DNA of 64,000 bases from Nitrosovibrio sp. Nv6 (GTDB lineage: Bacteria > Pseudomonadota > Gammaproteobacteria > Burkholderiales > Nitrosomonadaceae): contig NZ_FODX01000006.1 in assembly GCF_900110495.1 (NCBI RefSeq), positions 1 to 64,000 on the forward strand, written 5' to 3'. The stretch's first letter is position 1; every line of letters starts with the position of its first letter. The notes beneath the pieces were generated by a model. That model did no database searches, had not been told where the DNA came from, and saw only the letters and a list, made by a program, of their open reading frames with translations. Position numbers and translations under genes: made by a program. Of the stretch, positions 10,377-19,495 are shown one piece after another.

Positions 10377-11225
10377 ATGAGCCAGGGGAGTCACTATTAC
10401 GTTCCAGCGCCATCGACTTGGCCTATCACCGGGTCAGTAGCGCTGTTATTCATGGGTTTCGGCGCGGCATTTTCAGTCAATAAGATGCCGCTGGGCTACG
10501 GGTTGCTGGCATTTGGTTTCGCCGTACTCATTTATATGCTGTTCGGCTGGTTTGGCACTGTCGCACGGGAAAGCGAAAGCGGCAAGTTCAACCAGCAGGT
10601 GGATAAATCCTTCCGCTGGGGGATGAGCTGGTTCATCTTTTCCGAAGTCATGTTTTTTGCCGCCTTCTTCGGTGCGCTGTACTACATGCGGATATATTCT
10701 GTTCCCGAGCTTGGCGACCTGGAGCATAAATCACTATGGCCGGATTTCACGGGGGACTGGCCTACCGCGGGTCCCGGCATTACCGAAAAGTTCATGCCCA
10801 TGGGACCGTGGGGTCTCCCAGCCATCAATACCGTTCTGCTGCTGACCTCGGGGGTGACGGTTACGTGGGCGCACTGGGCGCTCAAGCTGAACAAGCGCGG
10901 ACAGCTCAAACTGGGACTGTTTCTCACATTCGCCCTGGGATTTCTCTTTGTCGGCCTGCAGGCGTATGAGTATGGCCACGCCTACTCCGACCTCAATCTC
11001 AAAATGTCCAGTGGCGCCTATGGCGCAACATTTTTCATGCTGACGGGTTTCCACGGCTTCCATGTGACGCTGGGTTCCATCATGCTGTTCGTCATCTATT
11101 GCCGTGTGCTGAAGGGACACTTCACCCCTGAGAATCACTTTGGCTTTGAGGGAGTAGCCTGGTACTGGCACTTCGTGGACGTGGTCTGGCTCGGACTGTT
11201 CATTTTCGTTTACTGGTTGATATAA
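10377..11225 (+). CDS. coxC: Cytochrome c oxidase subunit III
   Basis: A 282-residue seven-helix membrane subunit of the aa3 oxidase. Recognisable segments are the N-terminal YYVPAPSTWP, RWGMSWFIFSEVMFFAAFF with the conserved Glu, TVTWAHWAL, FFMLTGFHGFHV and WYWHFVDVVWLGLF at the C-terminus. It stabilises subunit I and its D-channel. SD GCAGGAGAAAG precedes the ATG. It ends the co-directional cox block; the convergent DUF2909 gene follows. Confidence 0.97.
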   Translation: MSQGSHYYVPAPSTWPITGSVALLFMGFGAAFSVNKMPLGYGLLAFGFAVLIYMLFGWFGTVARESESGKFNQQVDKSFRWGMSWFIFSEVMFFAAFFGALYYMRIYSVPELGDLEHKSLWPDFTGDWPTAGPGITEKFMPMGPWGLPAINTVLLLTSGVTVTWAHWALKLNKRGQLKLGLFLTFALGFLFVGLQAYEYGHAYSDLNLKMSSGAYGATFFMLTGFHGFHVTLGSIMLFVIYCRVLKGHFTPENHFGFEGVAWYWHFVDVVWLGLFIFVYWLI

Positions 11226-11237
11226 CGGCTTGCGCAC

Positions 11238-11278
11238 TCATACCGCGAATTCAGCCTATCATTGGCTTAGCGGTATGA
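11238..11278. terminator. Inverted repeat between coxC and the convergent DUF2909 gene
   Basis: TCATACCGC (11238-11246) and GCGGTATGA (11270-11278) form a perfect 9-bp inverted repeat with a small inner AGCC/GGCT stem. It lies after the coxC stop and includes the end of the convergent gene. There is no clear T run, so termination in either direction is inferred from position. Confidence 0.35.
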
Positions 11279-11453
11279 TGCCGAAATAAGTTCCGAGCAT
11301 TAACAATGCGAACAAAAGAACCGACAGTCCGATACGCAGGGTTAAGGACTTGACCGCCCGTGTTCCTTGTCCTTTGTCCTTGATCAGGTAATACATGGCG
11401 GACGCCAGGCTGGCAAGGATAAAAAACATGAATAGAGCAGCAAAGATTTTCAA
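11259..11453 (-). CDS. DUF2909 twin transmembrane protein
   Basis: A 64-residue protein with two hydrophobic helices (IFAALFMFFILASLASAMYY and LRIGLSVLLFALLMLGTYF) joined by a basic polar loop, YLIKDKGQGTRAVKSL. This is the DUF2909 family, found beside cox genes in betaproteobacteria and usually on the opposite strand, as here between coxC and surf1. The start is TTG at 11453 with AGGGA about 7 nt upstream. Function unknown; oxidase assembly is inferred from context. Confidence 0.85.
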   Translation of the reverse strand: MKIFAALFMFFILASLASAMYYLIKDKGQGTRAVKSLTLRIGLSVLLFALLMLGTYFGIIPLSQ

Positions 11454-11514
11454 GATCAGTCCCTGTAATAATGGCGTTTAGGATTAAGTTTAGCGGAGTT
11501 CTGCACACTATCCA

Positions 11515-12228
11515 ATGACTATTTTAGGCTGGCGGTTTACGCCGCGATTATGGTCAACGATAGCCGCGGCGGTTGTCATAGTGATAATGGTGCAACTTGG
11601 CAATTGGCAACTTTCCCGCGCTCGGGAAAAGGAATCACGGCAGGAGCAGCTTGATCTCCGTTCGCGGGAACCGGCCGTAGCGCTGTCAGCGGTTCCAGTC
11701 AAGCTGGAAGATTTTCAATACCGCCGGGTCGAGGTACGCGGAAAGTACGTTCCCGAGCACACGATTTATCTTGATAACAAAATATACAAGGGGTTGGTTG
11801 GCTATAACGTGATCACCCCATTGAGAATTGGAACAAGCTCAATGCATGTTTTGGTAAATCGGGGTTGGATAGTATCGGATCGGGACCGTAGCAAATTGCC
11901 GCAAATAGCTACGCCCGACGACCCGGTAGTTGTCTCGGGAGTCGCGACGACAGCGAATCAGAAAACACTGGAGCTATCAACGGAAATGATAGCTGGACAG
12001 GTTTGGGAAAATCTCGATCTTGAGCGCTATCGAAGCGCCACCGGGTTAGCAGTGCAGCCGGTAATGATATTGCAAACGGACGATGTGAAGGACGGTTTGG
12101 TGCGCGAGTGGGTGCGGCCGGGTTCGGGGTCTGGCAAGAACACGGGTTATGCCTTTCAATGGTTCGCGATGGCGCTCGCTGTATTGATTATTTATTTGGT
12201 GTTAAGTGTCAAACAAGAGCGTTCCTAA
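11515..12228 (+). CDS. surf1: SURF1 family oxidase assembly protein
   Basis: A 237-residue inner-membrane protein with one helix at each end (residues about 12-30 and 215-232) and a periplasmic domain between. SURF1 hallmarks are LGNWQLSRAREKE just after helix 1, YRRVEVRGKYVPE, GYNVITPLR, VLVNRGWI and the C-terminal NTGYAFQWFAMA. SURF1 binds heme a and helps its insertion in subunit I. The 3' end overlaps the next gene by 23 bp. Confidence 0.93.
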   Translation: MTILGWRFTPRLWSTIAAAVVIVIMVQLGNWQLSRAREKESRQEQLDLRSREPAVALSAVPVKLEDFQYRRVEVRGKYVPEHTIYLDNKIYKGLVGYNVITPLRIGTSSMHVLVNRGWIVSDRDRSKLPQIATPDDPVVVSGVATTANQKTLELSTEMIAGQVWENLDLERYRSATGLAVQPVMILQTDDVKDGLVREWVRPGSGSGKNTGYAFQWFAMALAVLIIYLVLSVKQERS

Positions 12229-12811
12229 CAAAAGCAGGCGCACGCTGATTTTAATGTTCGTACTGTTGTGCGCGCCTATTATCGCTTCTTATGCGCTGTT
12301 TTTCGGGAACGTACGACCTGGCACCGATAATTACGGCGACCTGCTCGAAGTCAAGACCTTGACGGGTACCGGATTGAACTACACTGACCAGACCATATTC
12401 CGTGTGCGTGACCTTCGAGGCAAATGGGCACTGGTGTCGGTGGATTCCGGAAAATGTGACGAGCAATGCCGCCAGAAACTGTATTACATGCGCCAGGTGC
12501 GCCTGATACAAAACGCGGAAAGGGAACGGATAGAGCGGGTATGGCTGATTGATGACGGCGAATTACCTTCGCCTGAACTCGTGAAGGAATTTGAAGGCAC
12601 GTGGTTTATCAACGCGAAGGATAGTGACCTGCTCAAGTCGATTCCAGGGAAAACTTCGCAGCGCGACCACATTTACGTTATTGATCCTATCGGAAATCTC
12701 ATGATGCGTTTCCCCAAGGATCCGGATCCGAAAAAGATGTCAAAGGATATTAAACGATTGCTCAAGGTATCCCAGTTGGAACATGCAATGGGGACCGATA
12801 AAAGGCACTGA
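12206..12811 (+). CDS. Membrane-anchored oxidase-locus protein, thioredoxin-fold-like
   Basis: A 201-residue protein with a basic N-terminus, one membrane helix (LILMFVLLCAPIIASYALFF) and a periplasmic domain. The domain resembles a degenerate SCO/thioredoxin fold: LRGKWALVSVDSGKCDEQCRQK, where a CxxxC-like pair sits at the usual redox-site position, then DHIYVIDPIGNLMMRFPKDPDPKKM. Homologous genes lie between surf1 and the heme genes in other betaproteobacteria. The start is probably the GTG at 12206 inside surf1. A redox or copper role is inference. Confidence 0.8.
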   Translation: MSNKSVPNKSRRTLILMFVLLCAPIIASYALFFGNVRPGTDNYGDLLEVKTLTGTGLNYTDQTIFRVRDLRGKWALVSVDSGKCDEQCRQKLYYMRQVRLIQNAERERIERVWLIDDGELPSPELVKEFEGTWFINAKDSDLLKSIPGKTSQRDHIYVIDPIGNLMMRFPKDPDPKKMSKDIKRLLKVSQLEHAMGTDKRH

Positions 12812-12949
12812 GGCTTGCCGAACGCAATGAAAATCTGGATATGAAAGCCGATTACCTGCAACGGCCCGCAATTTTCTGGCAGTTGCTGTAATTTTCGAAA
12901 GTCGCTAGGTGCAGGCTCATTGCCTGCGATGAATAAGGAGAGGAATGTT

Positions 12950-13846
12950 ATGACCACTACGAGTATTGCCTGGCAGCAAACTGCGTCGCGTATGCAGCAA
13001 TTTTACCGGTTAACCAAGCCGAGAGTAGTGTCCCTCATTGTTTTCACTGCCGTCATCGGCATGTTTCTTGCGGTTCCTGGTGCTGTTCCCTTAAACGCCT
13101 TGATATTCGGCACGGTGGGAATTGCTTTCGTGGCGGGCGCCGCCGCCGCGGTAAATTGCCTGGTCGAACAAAAGATCGATGCGGTGATGGCTCGTACGCG
13201 CGGCAGGCCCTTGCCACGAGGAACCGTTACATCGCCCGAGACCCTGTTTTTTCTGGCGCTGATCGGTGGAACAGGCTTGCTGATGCTTCATCAGTTGGTG
13301 AATCCACTGACCATGTGGCTGACTCTGGGGACCTTCGTTGGCTACGCAATAATCTATACGGTGATACTGAAACCCAATACTCCCCAGAACATCGTCATAG
13401 GCGGCGCTTCCGGCGCAATGCCGCCGGTACTCGGTTGGGCCGCGGTAACCGGCGAAGTTTCCGCCGACGCTCTGCTTCTGTTCCTCATAATCTTCGCGTG
13501 GACGCCTCCGCATTTCTGGGCGCTGGCACTCTACCGAAAACTGGAGTATGCGAAGGTAGGCATGCCAATGCTGCCAGTCACACACGGTGATAAATATACC
13601 CGTTTGCAGGTTTTGTTATACACGTTGATACTCATCGCCGTGACATTGATGCCTTATGCCACGCAAATGAGTGGACTCATTTATCTTGCAGGTGCGGTAG
13701 TGCTGGATGCCGTATTTCTGTACTATGCAGTAAAAATCTACCTTGATTATAGCGATGAGCTTGCGCGGAGGGCGTTTCGTTATTCCATCGTGTATTTAGC
13801 CGCGTTGTTTGCCGTGCTATTAGTAGATCATTACATCCGTTTCTAA
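12950..13846 (+). CDS. ctaB: Protoheme IX farnesyltransferase (heme O synthase)
   Basis: A UbiA-family membrane prenyltransferase that adds a farnesyl chain to heme b to make heme o. The 298-residue product has the aspartate-rich motif in [21 protein letters not shown] near residue 70, the second motif [19 protein letters not shown], and about nine membrane helices. The start at 12950 has a strong AAGGAGAGG 8 nt upstream; an ATG 30 bp earlier is less good. Heme a would need a further step by CtaA, whose gene is not in this block. Confidence 0.95.
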   Translation: MTTTSIAWQQTASRMQQFYRLTKPRVVSLIVFTAVIGMFLAVPGAVPLNALIFGTVGIAFVAGAAAAVNCLVEQKIDAVMARTRGRPLPRGTVTSPETLFFLALIGGTGLLMLHQLVNPLTMWLTLGTFVGYAIIYTVILKPNTPQNIVIGGASGAMPPVLGWAAVTGEVSADALLLFLIIFAWTPPHFWALALYRKLEYAKVGMPMLPVTHGDKYTRLQVLLYTLILIAVTLMPYATQMSGLIYLAGAVVLDAVFLYYAVKIYLDYSDELARRAFRYSIVYLAALFAVLLVDHYIRF

Positions 13847-13850
13847 CCGG

Positions 13851-14483
13851 TTGCGTGTGAGATATAGGCCCTTTACCTTTAACACGCTGGTATTAACGGC
13901 AATAGTTTTCCTGCAGGCACTTTTTCTAACGGCCTGCAGCGATACAGCGAAGCCCAAGCCGGAATTTCTCGCGACGGATATCAGCAGCGTCAGTTTCGGC
14001 AAGGATTTTCGCCTTGCCGACCACACCGGTAAAATGCACACCTTGTCGGACTTCAAGGGCAAGGTAGTCGTATTGTTTTTCGGCTACACTCATTGCCCTG
14101 ATGTATGTCCCGCAACCATGGCCAATCTTGCCGCCGCCATGGAGAAACTCGGCCCGCAGGCCGACCGCGTACAAGTATTATTCGTAACGGTAGATCCAGA
14201 ACGCGATACCCCTGCAATCCTTCAGCAATATCTTTCGGCGTTCAATCCCGCATTCCTTGGCCTTTCCGGTAACCCGCAGGCAACGAAAGATGTAATAAAG
14301 GAATTCAAAATTGTTGCTCAAAAGCAAGCTGGAGAATCTCCCGGGCATCATACCGTGGACCATTCCACCGGAACCTATATTTTCGATACCAGCGGCAAGC
14401 TCCGGCTATATGTCACTAGTGATAAAGGCCCGGATGTTTTTGCACACGATATTGCGGAACTGCTAAAAGCATCGGAAAAGTAA
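13851..14483 (+). CDS. SCO1/SenC family copper lipoprotein
   Basis: A 210-residue membrane lipoprotein that delivers copper to, or reduces, the CuA site of subunit II. A hydrophobic signal ends in the lipobox LTAC near residue 29. The thioredoxin-fold domain has the copper pair CPDVC in GYTHCPDVCPATM, and the third ligand His in HHTVDHSTGTYIFD. The start is TTG at 13851 or, equally likely, GTG at 13857; neither has a good SD, and coupling to ctaB 4 bp upstream is likely. Confidence 0.92.
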   Translation: MRVRYRPFTFNTLVLTAIVFLQALFLTACSDTAKPKPEFLATDISSVSFGKDFRLADHTGKMHTLSDFKGKVVVLFFGYTHCPDVCPATMANLAAAMEKLGPQADRVQVLFVTVDPERDTPAILQQYLSAFNPAFLGLSGNPQATKDVIKEFKIVAQKQAGESPGHHTVDHSTGTYIFDTSGKLRLYVTSDKGPDVFAHDIAELLKASEK

Positions 14484-14591
14484 CGGCTGACAGAAGTTCG
14501 CGCCGGGGGGAAGGAAAGTAGCGATTTCTCTTGAAACCGGATTAAAGCAGAGGTCGAGCAGTTTGCACTGACCTGCATTAGCGATCCGACA

Positions 14592-15959
14592 TTAAGGAAA
14601 TAGCTTCCCGGGGTTTAGAATATTGTTTGGGTCAAATACCCGTTTGATCTGTTTCATCAGGGCCAGTGTCGCGGAATCAATCTCTTTCCCGATATACGTG
14701 CGTTTTTCGCTACCAACGCCGTGCTCCCCCGACAATGTGCCGTTGAGCCTGATCACCAGATCGAATATCTCGTTCAGGCACATCTCGGCGCGCTTCATCT
14801 CCTGCTCAACCTCGGGATTCACCAGCAAATTCACATGAATATTGCCATTGCCGGCATGACCGAAATTGACATTTGCAATACCAAACCTGGCGCTCAGGCG
14901 GCCCAATTCATCCAGAAAGACCGGTAGCGCTGAAATGGGCACAACGACATCCTCGTTGATTTTCTTTGGGGCGATATCACGTAGTAACGGAGACAGCGAT
15001 TTTCGAGCGCGCCATAAGGTCGAGGCATCCTCGGTTTTCTCCGCATGAATCAATCCCTCATTGCGGCATGCCGATAGAACCTCCGCGCATGACTCCGAAA
15101 TATAATGTTCGGGTCCATCCACTTCGATCATCAGCATGGCACAAGCATTCGCCGGCAACATGTCTGGATACCGGCTACGTATCAGACCAAGCGCGCCCGC
15201 ATCGAGGAACTCAAGCGCACTAGGGGTCTGAGGAAGCGCCATAACCTGAAGTATAGCCGCAGCACAGCTTGCGATATCCCGGTAGTGCGCTGTGAGACCA
15301 CCATAGGCTTGAGGAAGGGGAGTGAGCTTGAGCGTTGCTTCTGTAATCACCGCCAGCGTACCCTCCGAGCCTATCAAAAGCCGCGTAAGATCGTAGCCCA
15401 CCACGCCTTTGGTGGTATAGCAGCCGGTCCGGATTATTTCACCGCTTCCCAGAACCGCTTTCAATCCCAGCACATGATCACGGGTGGTGCCGTACTTCAC
15501 AGCGTGAGGACCACCTGCGGAGGTGGCCAGATTCCCCCCAATGCTCGAGTAAGCCGCGCTGGACGGATCTGGCGGCCAAAAGAAACCATAAGGCTTGGCG
15601 GCATCCTGCACCGTTTGGTTAATCACTCCTGGCTCAGCAACAATCACGCGATTGGCGGGGTCGACCGTGATAATACGCAGCATCCGTTCCAGCGATAATG
15701 CAATACCGCCCTGTTCAGGAAGACTTCCGCCCGAGGTCCCGGTACCACGTCCGCGCGGCGTAAGCGGGATATGATACTCATTACAAAGCGCGACGACTGC
15801 TTGCACTTCCAACGCGGTAACAGGAAATACCACTGCATCGGGGGGGAAAAGTTTGCGGGTATTGTCGTAAGCATAGGCATAACAGTCCACTGGGTCCGTA
15901 TAAAACCGGTCTGAGGGAAGCAGGCTGTCAAGTTGTGCGACGATAGCAGGCGACAGCAT
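14592..15959 (-). CDS. FAD-linked oxidase, GlcD/D-lactate dehydrogenase type
   Basis: A 455-residue flavoprotein of the VAO/PCMH family. The N-terminal FAD domain has TPRGRGTGTSGGSLPEQGG (near residue 85) and SSIGGNLATSAGGPHAVKYG. The C-terminal substrate-binding domain has NFGHAGNGNIHVN and SGEHGVGSEKR, which hold the residues binding the 2-hydroxy acid and a metal, and it ends with NILNPGKLFP. It could be a glycolate oxidase subunit D, useful to an autotroph making 2-phosphoglycolate, or a D-lactate dehydrogenase. No glcE or glcF is adjacent. It is convergent with the SCO gene. Confidence 0.9.
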   Translation of the reverse strand: MLSPAIVAQLDSLLPSDRFYTDPVDCYAYAYDNTRKLFPPDAVVFPVTALEVQAVVALCNEYHIPLTPRGRGTGTSGGSLPEQGGIALSLERMLRIITVDPANRVIVAEPGVINQTVQDAAKPYGFFWPPDPSSAAYSSIGGNLATSAGGPHAVKYGTTRDHVLGLKAVLGSGEIIRTGCYTTKGVVGYDLTRLLIGSEGTLAVITEATLKLTPLPQAYGGLTAHYRDIASCAAAILQVMALPQTPSALEFLDAGALGLIRSRYPDMLPANACAMLMIEVDGPEHYISESCAEVLSACRNEGLIHAEKTEDASTLWRARKSLSPLLRDIAPKKINEDVVVPISALPVFLDELGRLSARFGIANVNFGHAGNGNIHVNLLVNPEVEQEMKRAEMCLNEIFDLVIRLNGTLSGEHGVGSEKRTYIGKEIDSATLALMKQIKRVFDPNNILNPGKLFP

Positions 15960-16041
15960 CAGGAAGCTGCGCCAGCCATTGGATCAACCCTACGACTACA
16001 AGAGTGCAAACACCTGATACGGCGAAAAGCGCCCAAAACAG

Positions 16042-16629
16042 TCACTCCAGGTACTCGAAAACTTTCACCACCTTTCGAACCCCGCCTGTTGACCTCGCGA
16101 TATCCACCGCACTCTCGGCTTCATTGACCCGTACAAGCCCAAGCAGGTAGACGATCGCATCCTCCGTCACCACCTTCACGTGATTAACCTGAAATTTGCC
16201 GCCATCCATAAAACGCGCCTTGACCTTGGACGTAATCAATGCGTCATTACTACGGGAGGCAAATGAGCTCTCTCCTCCAACTGCTATCTCATTTGTAACC
16301 CCACGCACATTTTCCACGCCTCTCACCAGTTTCTCCACCTCCCTTTTCAAGGCTTCGGTTTGAGCTTCTCCGGTAAGCAGCACGTTACGGTTGAAGCTGG
16401 TGATATTGACATTAACACTTCCGCCCAGCTTTTCACGGATCCGCCGGTCGCTCTTTATCTCAATTCCTTCATCCTCCACGAACATACCGCTCGTACGCCG
16501 ATCCTGGGATACCGCCACCCCGGCACCGACACCCGACGCGACCCCACCCGCAACCAGTAGCGCGCAGCCCGAAAGGAGGGGAAACAGCAATACGAGCAAT
16601 AGCAGCCCGTTCCAATTCTTATATTGCAT
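16042..16629 (-). CDS. BON-domain outer-membrane lipoprotein (DolP/YraP-like)
   Basis: A 195-residue lipoprotein with signal peptide ending in the lipobox LSGC, a Gly-rich segment (VAGGVASGVGAGVAVSQD) and two BON domains (SVNVNITSFNRNVLLTGEA and QVNHVKVVTEDAIVYLLG). DolP-type proteins bind anionic phospholipid and support outer-membrane integrity. The start ATG at 16629 has AGGGG upstream; the longer frame lacks an SD. Position downstream of yraN, next to rsmI, is the same as for yraP in enterobacteria. Confidence 0.9.
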   Translation of the reverse strand: MQYKNWNGLLLLVLLFPLLSGCALLVAGGVASGVGAGVAVSQDRRTSGMFVEDEGIEIKSDRRIREKLGGSVNVNITSFNRNVLLTGEAQTEALKREVEKLVRGVENVRGVTNEIAVGGESSFASRSNDALITSKVKARFMDGGKFQVNHVKVVTEDAIVYLLGLVRVNEAESAVDIARSTGGVRKVVKVFEYLE

Positions 16630-16867
16630 CAGTACCCCTAACAAAACCATTATCCAATGAACACGTGATGCAGTCATCCTTCAAAAAGAATTCCGACACC
16701 AGGAAAATACAACAATACAACGCTTCGCATTTGACCAAAACACCTTTGAATTGTCAAATGTCTGAATGCATTACAATTATCTAAAAATGCAGATCTCTCA
16801 TGCCACCCGCCAGCCGGGACAACAGTCTAACCCAAAACCTGAAATTACTGCCACGCCAGCTCCAGTT

Positions 16868-17206
16868 CTATTCACCAAAAGCATTTTTGATCCATTCTAC
16901 ATCCTCACCGTCATGACCTGATAACAATACCGCATCGAAGCGGCAGGGTGGCTCAAACTTGAGAGAAGCGAGATAATGCCGCGCAGCGCGCAACAACTTC
17001 CCTTGTTTCACCGACGTTATGCTGGCTGCTGCGCCACCAAAGGCGGCGTTCGTCCGCATCCGTACCTCAACGAACACTAATGTTGTCCCGTCACGCATGA
17101 TGAGATCAATCTCCCCAAAGCGACAGCGGTAGTTTCTCTGAATCAAAACAAGGTTATGATATCGAAGAAACGATTCCGCGTACCGCTCTGCCCCGCTACC
17201 ATTCAA
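16868..17206 (-). CDS. yraN: UPF0102 endonuclease-like protein YraN
   Basis: A 112-residue protein of the Holliday-junction-resolvase/RecB nuclease fold. The conserved core is NYRCRFGEIDLIMRDGTTLVFVEVRMR, with the acidic metal ligands Glu-x-Asp and the E-V-R/K triad; RFDAVLL closes the fold. The start is TTG at 17206, preceded by GGAG 8 nt upstream; no ATG or GTG is available in frame. It is divergent from rsmI, the usual arrangement. Its cellular role is not established. Confidence 0.9.
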   Translation of the reverse strand: MNGSGAERYAESFLRYHNLVLIQRNYRCRFGEIDLIMRDGTTLVFVEVRMRTNAAFGGAAASITSVKQGKLLRAARHYLASLKFEPPCRFDAVLLSGHDGEDVEWIKNAFGE

Positions 17207-17326
17207 AATGAGCGCTCCAGTAATATGTTTACCCGCACTAATCGGATATCAGCACGTATGCGGATAAACCGGCAATAACTTTCTTACAATGCGCCTGACC
17301 CCGCTCATTAGCCAAACACCTCATCA

Positions 17327-18205
17327 ATGCATTTCCCCAAAATAATAATATCACCGGGCATGTTATACGTCGTTGCCACGCCAATAGGGAATTTGCGTGA
17401 CATCACTCTGCGGGCGCTTGATGTACTTGCGGCGGTAGACGTCATTGCTGCGGAGGATACTCGAACCACAGGGCATTTGCTCACCCATTATTCGATACAA
17501 AGAAAGATGGTTGCCTTGCATCGGCACAATGAAAGCACTACAGCAAAAAAAATCGTGGGTTTACTTTCACGCGGACAAGCTGTAGCGCTTGTTACCGATG
17601 CCGGTACACCGGGAATCTCCGACCCTGGCGGAATTCTGGTAAAACAGGTACGGGAACAGGGCTATAACGTGGTTCCGATTCCAGGTGTGAACGCGGCAGT
17701 ATGTGCGCTTTCAGTAGCAGGTACCACCGAGCCGCATTTTCTGTTTTATGGTTTTCTTCCTGCCAGTGCCGGATTACGCCGACGCGAGCTGCAAAGTTTA
17801 AAATCCCATCCTTATACCCTGGTATTTTATGAAGCGCCCCACCGCATTCTCGAGTGTATTTCCGATCTAGCTGAGGTGTTAGGCGTACATCGCCAAATCA
17901 CGATCGCGAGAGAGCTGACAAAGTTGTTCGAGACAATTCACACCTGTGCCACCGGCGAAGCGCTGGCGTGGCTCCAGGCTGACTCAAACCGGCAGAAGGG
18001 CGAGTTCGTGTTATTACTATCGGGAGCGGAAGCGCGGGGCCAAGGCGAACTGAGTGACCTGGCCCAGCGGACACTGGCAGTGTTACTGCAAGAGTTGCCG
18101 TTAAGACAGGCAGCTAAGCTCGCCGCAGAAATCAGCGGGGAAAGCAAAAATATGCTTTATTCCCTGGCACTAGCCCTACAGAGCGAAACTACTCCGAGAA
18201 AATAG
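17327..18205 (+). CDS. rsmI: 16S rRNA 2'-O-ribose C1402 methyltransferase RsmI
   Basis: A 292-residue tetrapyrrole-methylase-fold enzyme that methylates C1402 in the ribosomal decoding centre using SAM. Signature segments are LYVVATPIGNLRDITLRAL, AAEDTRTTGHLL, VTDAGTPGISDPG, GFLPASAGLRRREL and FYEAPHR. Length is normal. ATG at 17327 is preferred to the internal ATG at 17360, since E. coli RsmI also has about a dozen residues before LYIVPTPIGN. Confidence 0.95.
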   Translation: MHFPKIIISPGMLYVVATPIGNLRDITLRALDVLAAVDVIAAEDTRTTGHLLTHYSIQRKMVALHRHNESTTAKKIVGLLSRGQAVALVTDAGTPGISDPGGILVKQVREQGYNVVPIPGVNAAVCALSVAGTTEPHFLFYGFLPASAGLRRRELQSLKSHPYTLVFYEAPHRILECISDLAEVLGVHRQITIARELTKLFETIHTCATGEALAWLQADSNRQKGEFVLLLSGAEARGQGELSDLAQRTLAVLLQELPLRQAAKLAAEISGESKNMLYSLALALQSETTPRK

Positions 18206-18456
18206 CCAGCCAATCCTTATCTGGACTGCGGAATCCGAAAGCGCCATGGAAGGCTCATCATAAACAAACCCAAAACTCGGGTGATTCCTTGTCAGAAATC
18301 CCGGGAAAAAGAAGCCCGCAAGCATCGCGACTGATGAGTACTGGCGCAAGCATGGGGCAGCGACTATAATCACCCCGTCGCAGGGTGACAATTTGATCGG
18401 TTCTTGCGAACGTGGGTAGTCCCCACGGACATTTAAATTTTTTGGAGAGATTGACT

Positions 18457-18696
18457 ATGAAAACACCTGCTACCTTTTATCACGCTGGCTGTCCTGTATG
18501 TGTCGAGGCCGAGCATCAGATTGCTGATGCGCTGGATCCCGACCGTTACGAGGTTGAGCTCGTAAATCTCGGCGAGCAAAAGGATAGAATCGCAGCTGCT
18601 GAAGCGGCTGGCGTCAAGTCGGTTCCCGCAATTGTTATCAATGGAGCACCTTTCCACATAAACTTCGGCGCCCCAATGTCGGCATTGAAGTCCTAA
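18457..18696 (+). CDS. Small thioredoxin/glutaredoxin-like protein with CPVC
   Basis: A 79-residue single-domain protein: MKTPATFYHAGCPVCVEAE places the redox pair CxxC at residues 12 and 15, and VKSVPAIVINGAPFHIN supplies the cis-Pro loop. It is the length of a minimal glutaredoxin or archaeal-type thioredoxin. SD GGAGAG (18444-18449) precedes the ATG; the frame extends upstream without an SD. It stands alone, followed by a strong hairpin. Partner unknown. Confidence 0.85.
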   Translation: MKTPATFYHAGCPVCVEAEHQIADALDPDRYEVELVNLGEQKDRIAAAEAAGVKSVPAIVINGAPFHINFGAPMSALKS

Positions 18697-18705
18697 TTGC
18701 GGCGG

Positions 18706-18730
18706 AATGGCGGGCGGACCGCCCGCCATT
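18706..18730 (+). terminator. Strong GC-rich hairpin after the glutaredoxin-like gene
   Basis: AATGGCGGGCGG (18706-18717) and CCGCCCGCCATT (18719-18730) are perfect inverted copies around a single base, starting 9 nt after the stop codon. There is no T run, so it could be a terminator of the L-shaped type or an mRNA-stabilising hairpin. The stretch 18731-19022 beyond it holds nothing I recognise. Confidence 0.55.
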
Positions 18731-19022
18731 CATCCTCATGTCCATCGCAACCTCTGTGACGCCCCTGATACCATCCCCAAATGCAGTCCCTATAACCTGA
18801 ACAGTACTCCCACTTCTTTTTTCCTCCTCCCCTCTCAAGAGCGCTTGGCTCGCCCGCCGACGAAGCTGCTGATAGTCTGACGAGAATCACCCCAGTGGCA
18901 TGGCTGAATCCGCCAGAGCCAACTCACTGGCCAGCTCATTGGCATGTGGGCAAAACACATAGTTAGCCTCTATACTGAATACCGTCTGCCCTATTGACCA
19001 ACGATTTATGCGGGAGGAACCA

Positions 19023-19475
19023 GTGGAACTCATTTTATGGCGTCATGCGGAAGCCGAGGATGGTTTGCCGGACAGTGCACGAAGACTTACGGAGAAGGGA
19101 TTAAAGCAAGCCCAGTCAATGGCTGAATGGCTTAAACCGAGATTGCCAAAAAACACGCGAATCATAGCCAGCCCAACCATGCGCACCCGGCAGACTGCAG
19201 AAGCACTTGATGATGATTTTGAAACCGTCAAGGAAATCGGACCTGCCGTGTCGGCGAAAGCGATTCTCTCCGCAGCCGACTGGCCAAATGCCAAAGGCGC
19301 AGTTGTGGTGGTAGGCCATCAACCCACACTAGGGGAAGTCGCAGCCCGGCTCATGTCCTGCGATCCCATGGAGTGGAACATCCGCAAGGGTGCGGTATGG
19401 TGGTTCAGTTACAAAAAGAAGGAAGGTATCGCGGAAACAGTTTTGCGAACTAGCATATCTCCAGACATGTTGTGA
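19023..19475 (+). CDS. sixA: Phosphohistidine phosphatase SixA-like
   Basis: A 150-residue histidine-phosphatase-superfamily protein. The catalytic RHG-type motif appears as LWRHAEAED at the N-terminus, followed by ASPTMRTRQTAEAL (second Arg) and VVVVGHQPTLGEVAARL (second catalytic His). SixA removes phosphate from phosphohistidine, for instance on HPr/NPr or ArcB domains. The GTG at 19023 is preferred because GGGAGG lies 5-6 nt before it; the ATG at 19008 would put that SD inside the gene. Confidence 0.88.
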   Translation: MELILWRHAEAEDGLPDSARRLTEKGLKQAQSMAEWLKPRLPKNTRIIASPTMRTRQTAEALDDDFETVKEIGPAVSAKAILSAADWPNAKGAVVVVGHQPTLGEVAARLMSCDPMEWNIRKGAVWWFSYKKKEGIAETVLRTSISPDML

Positions 19476-19495
19476 TACTCATCCGTAGTTCGAAA

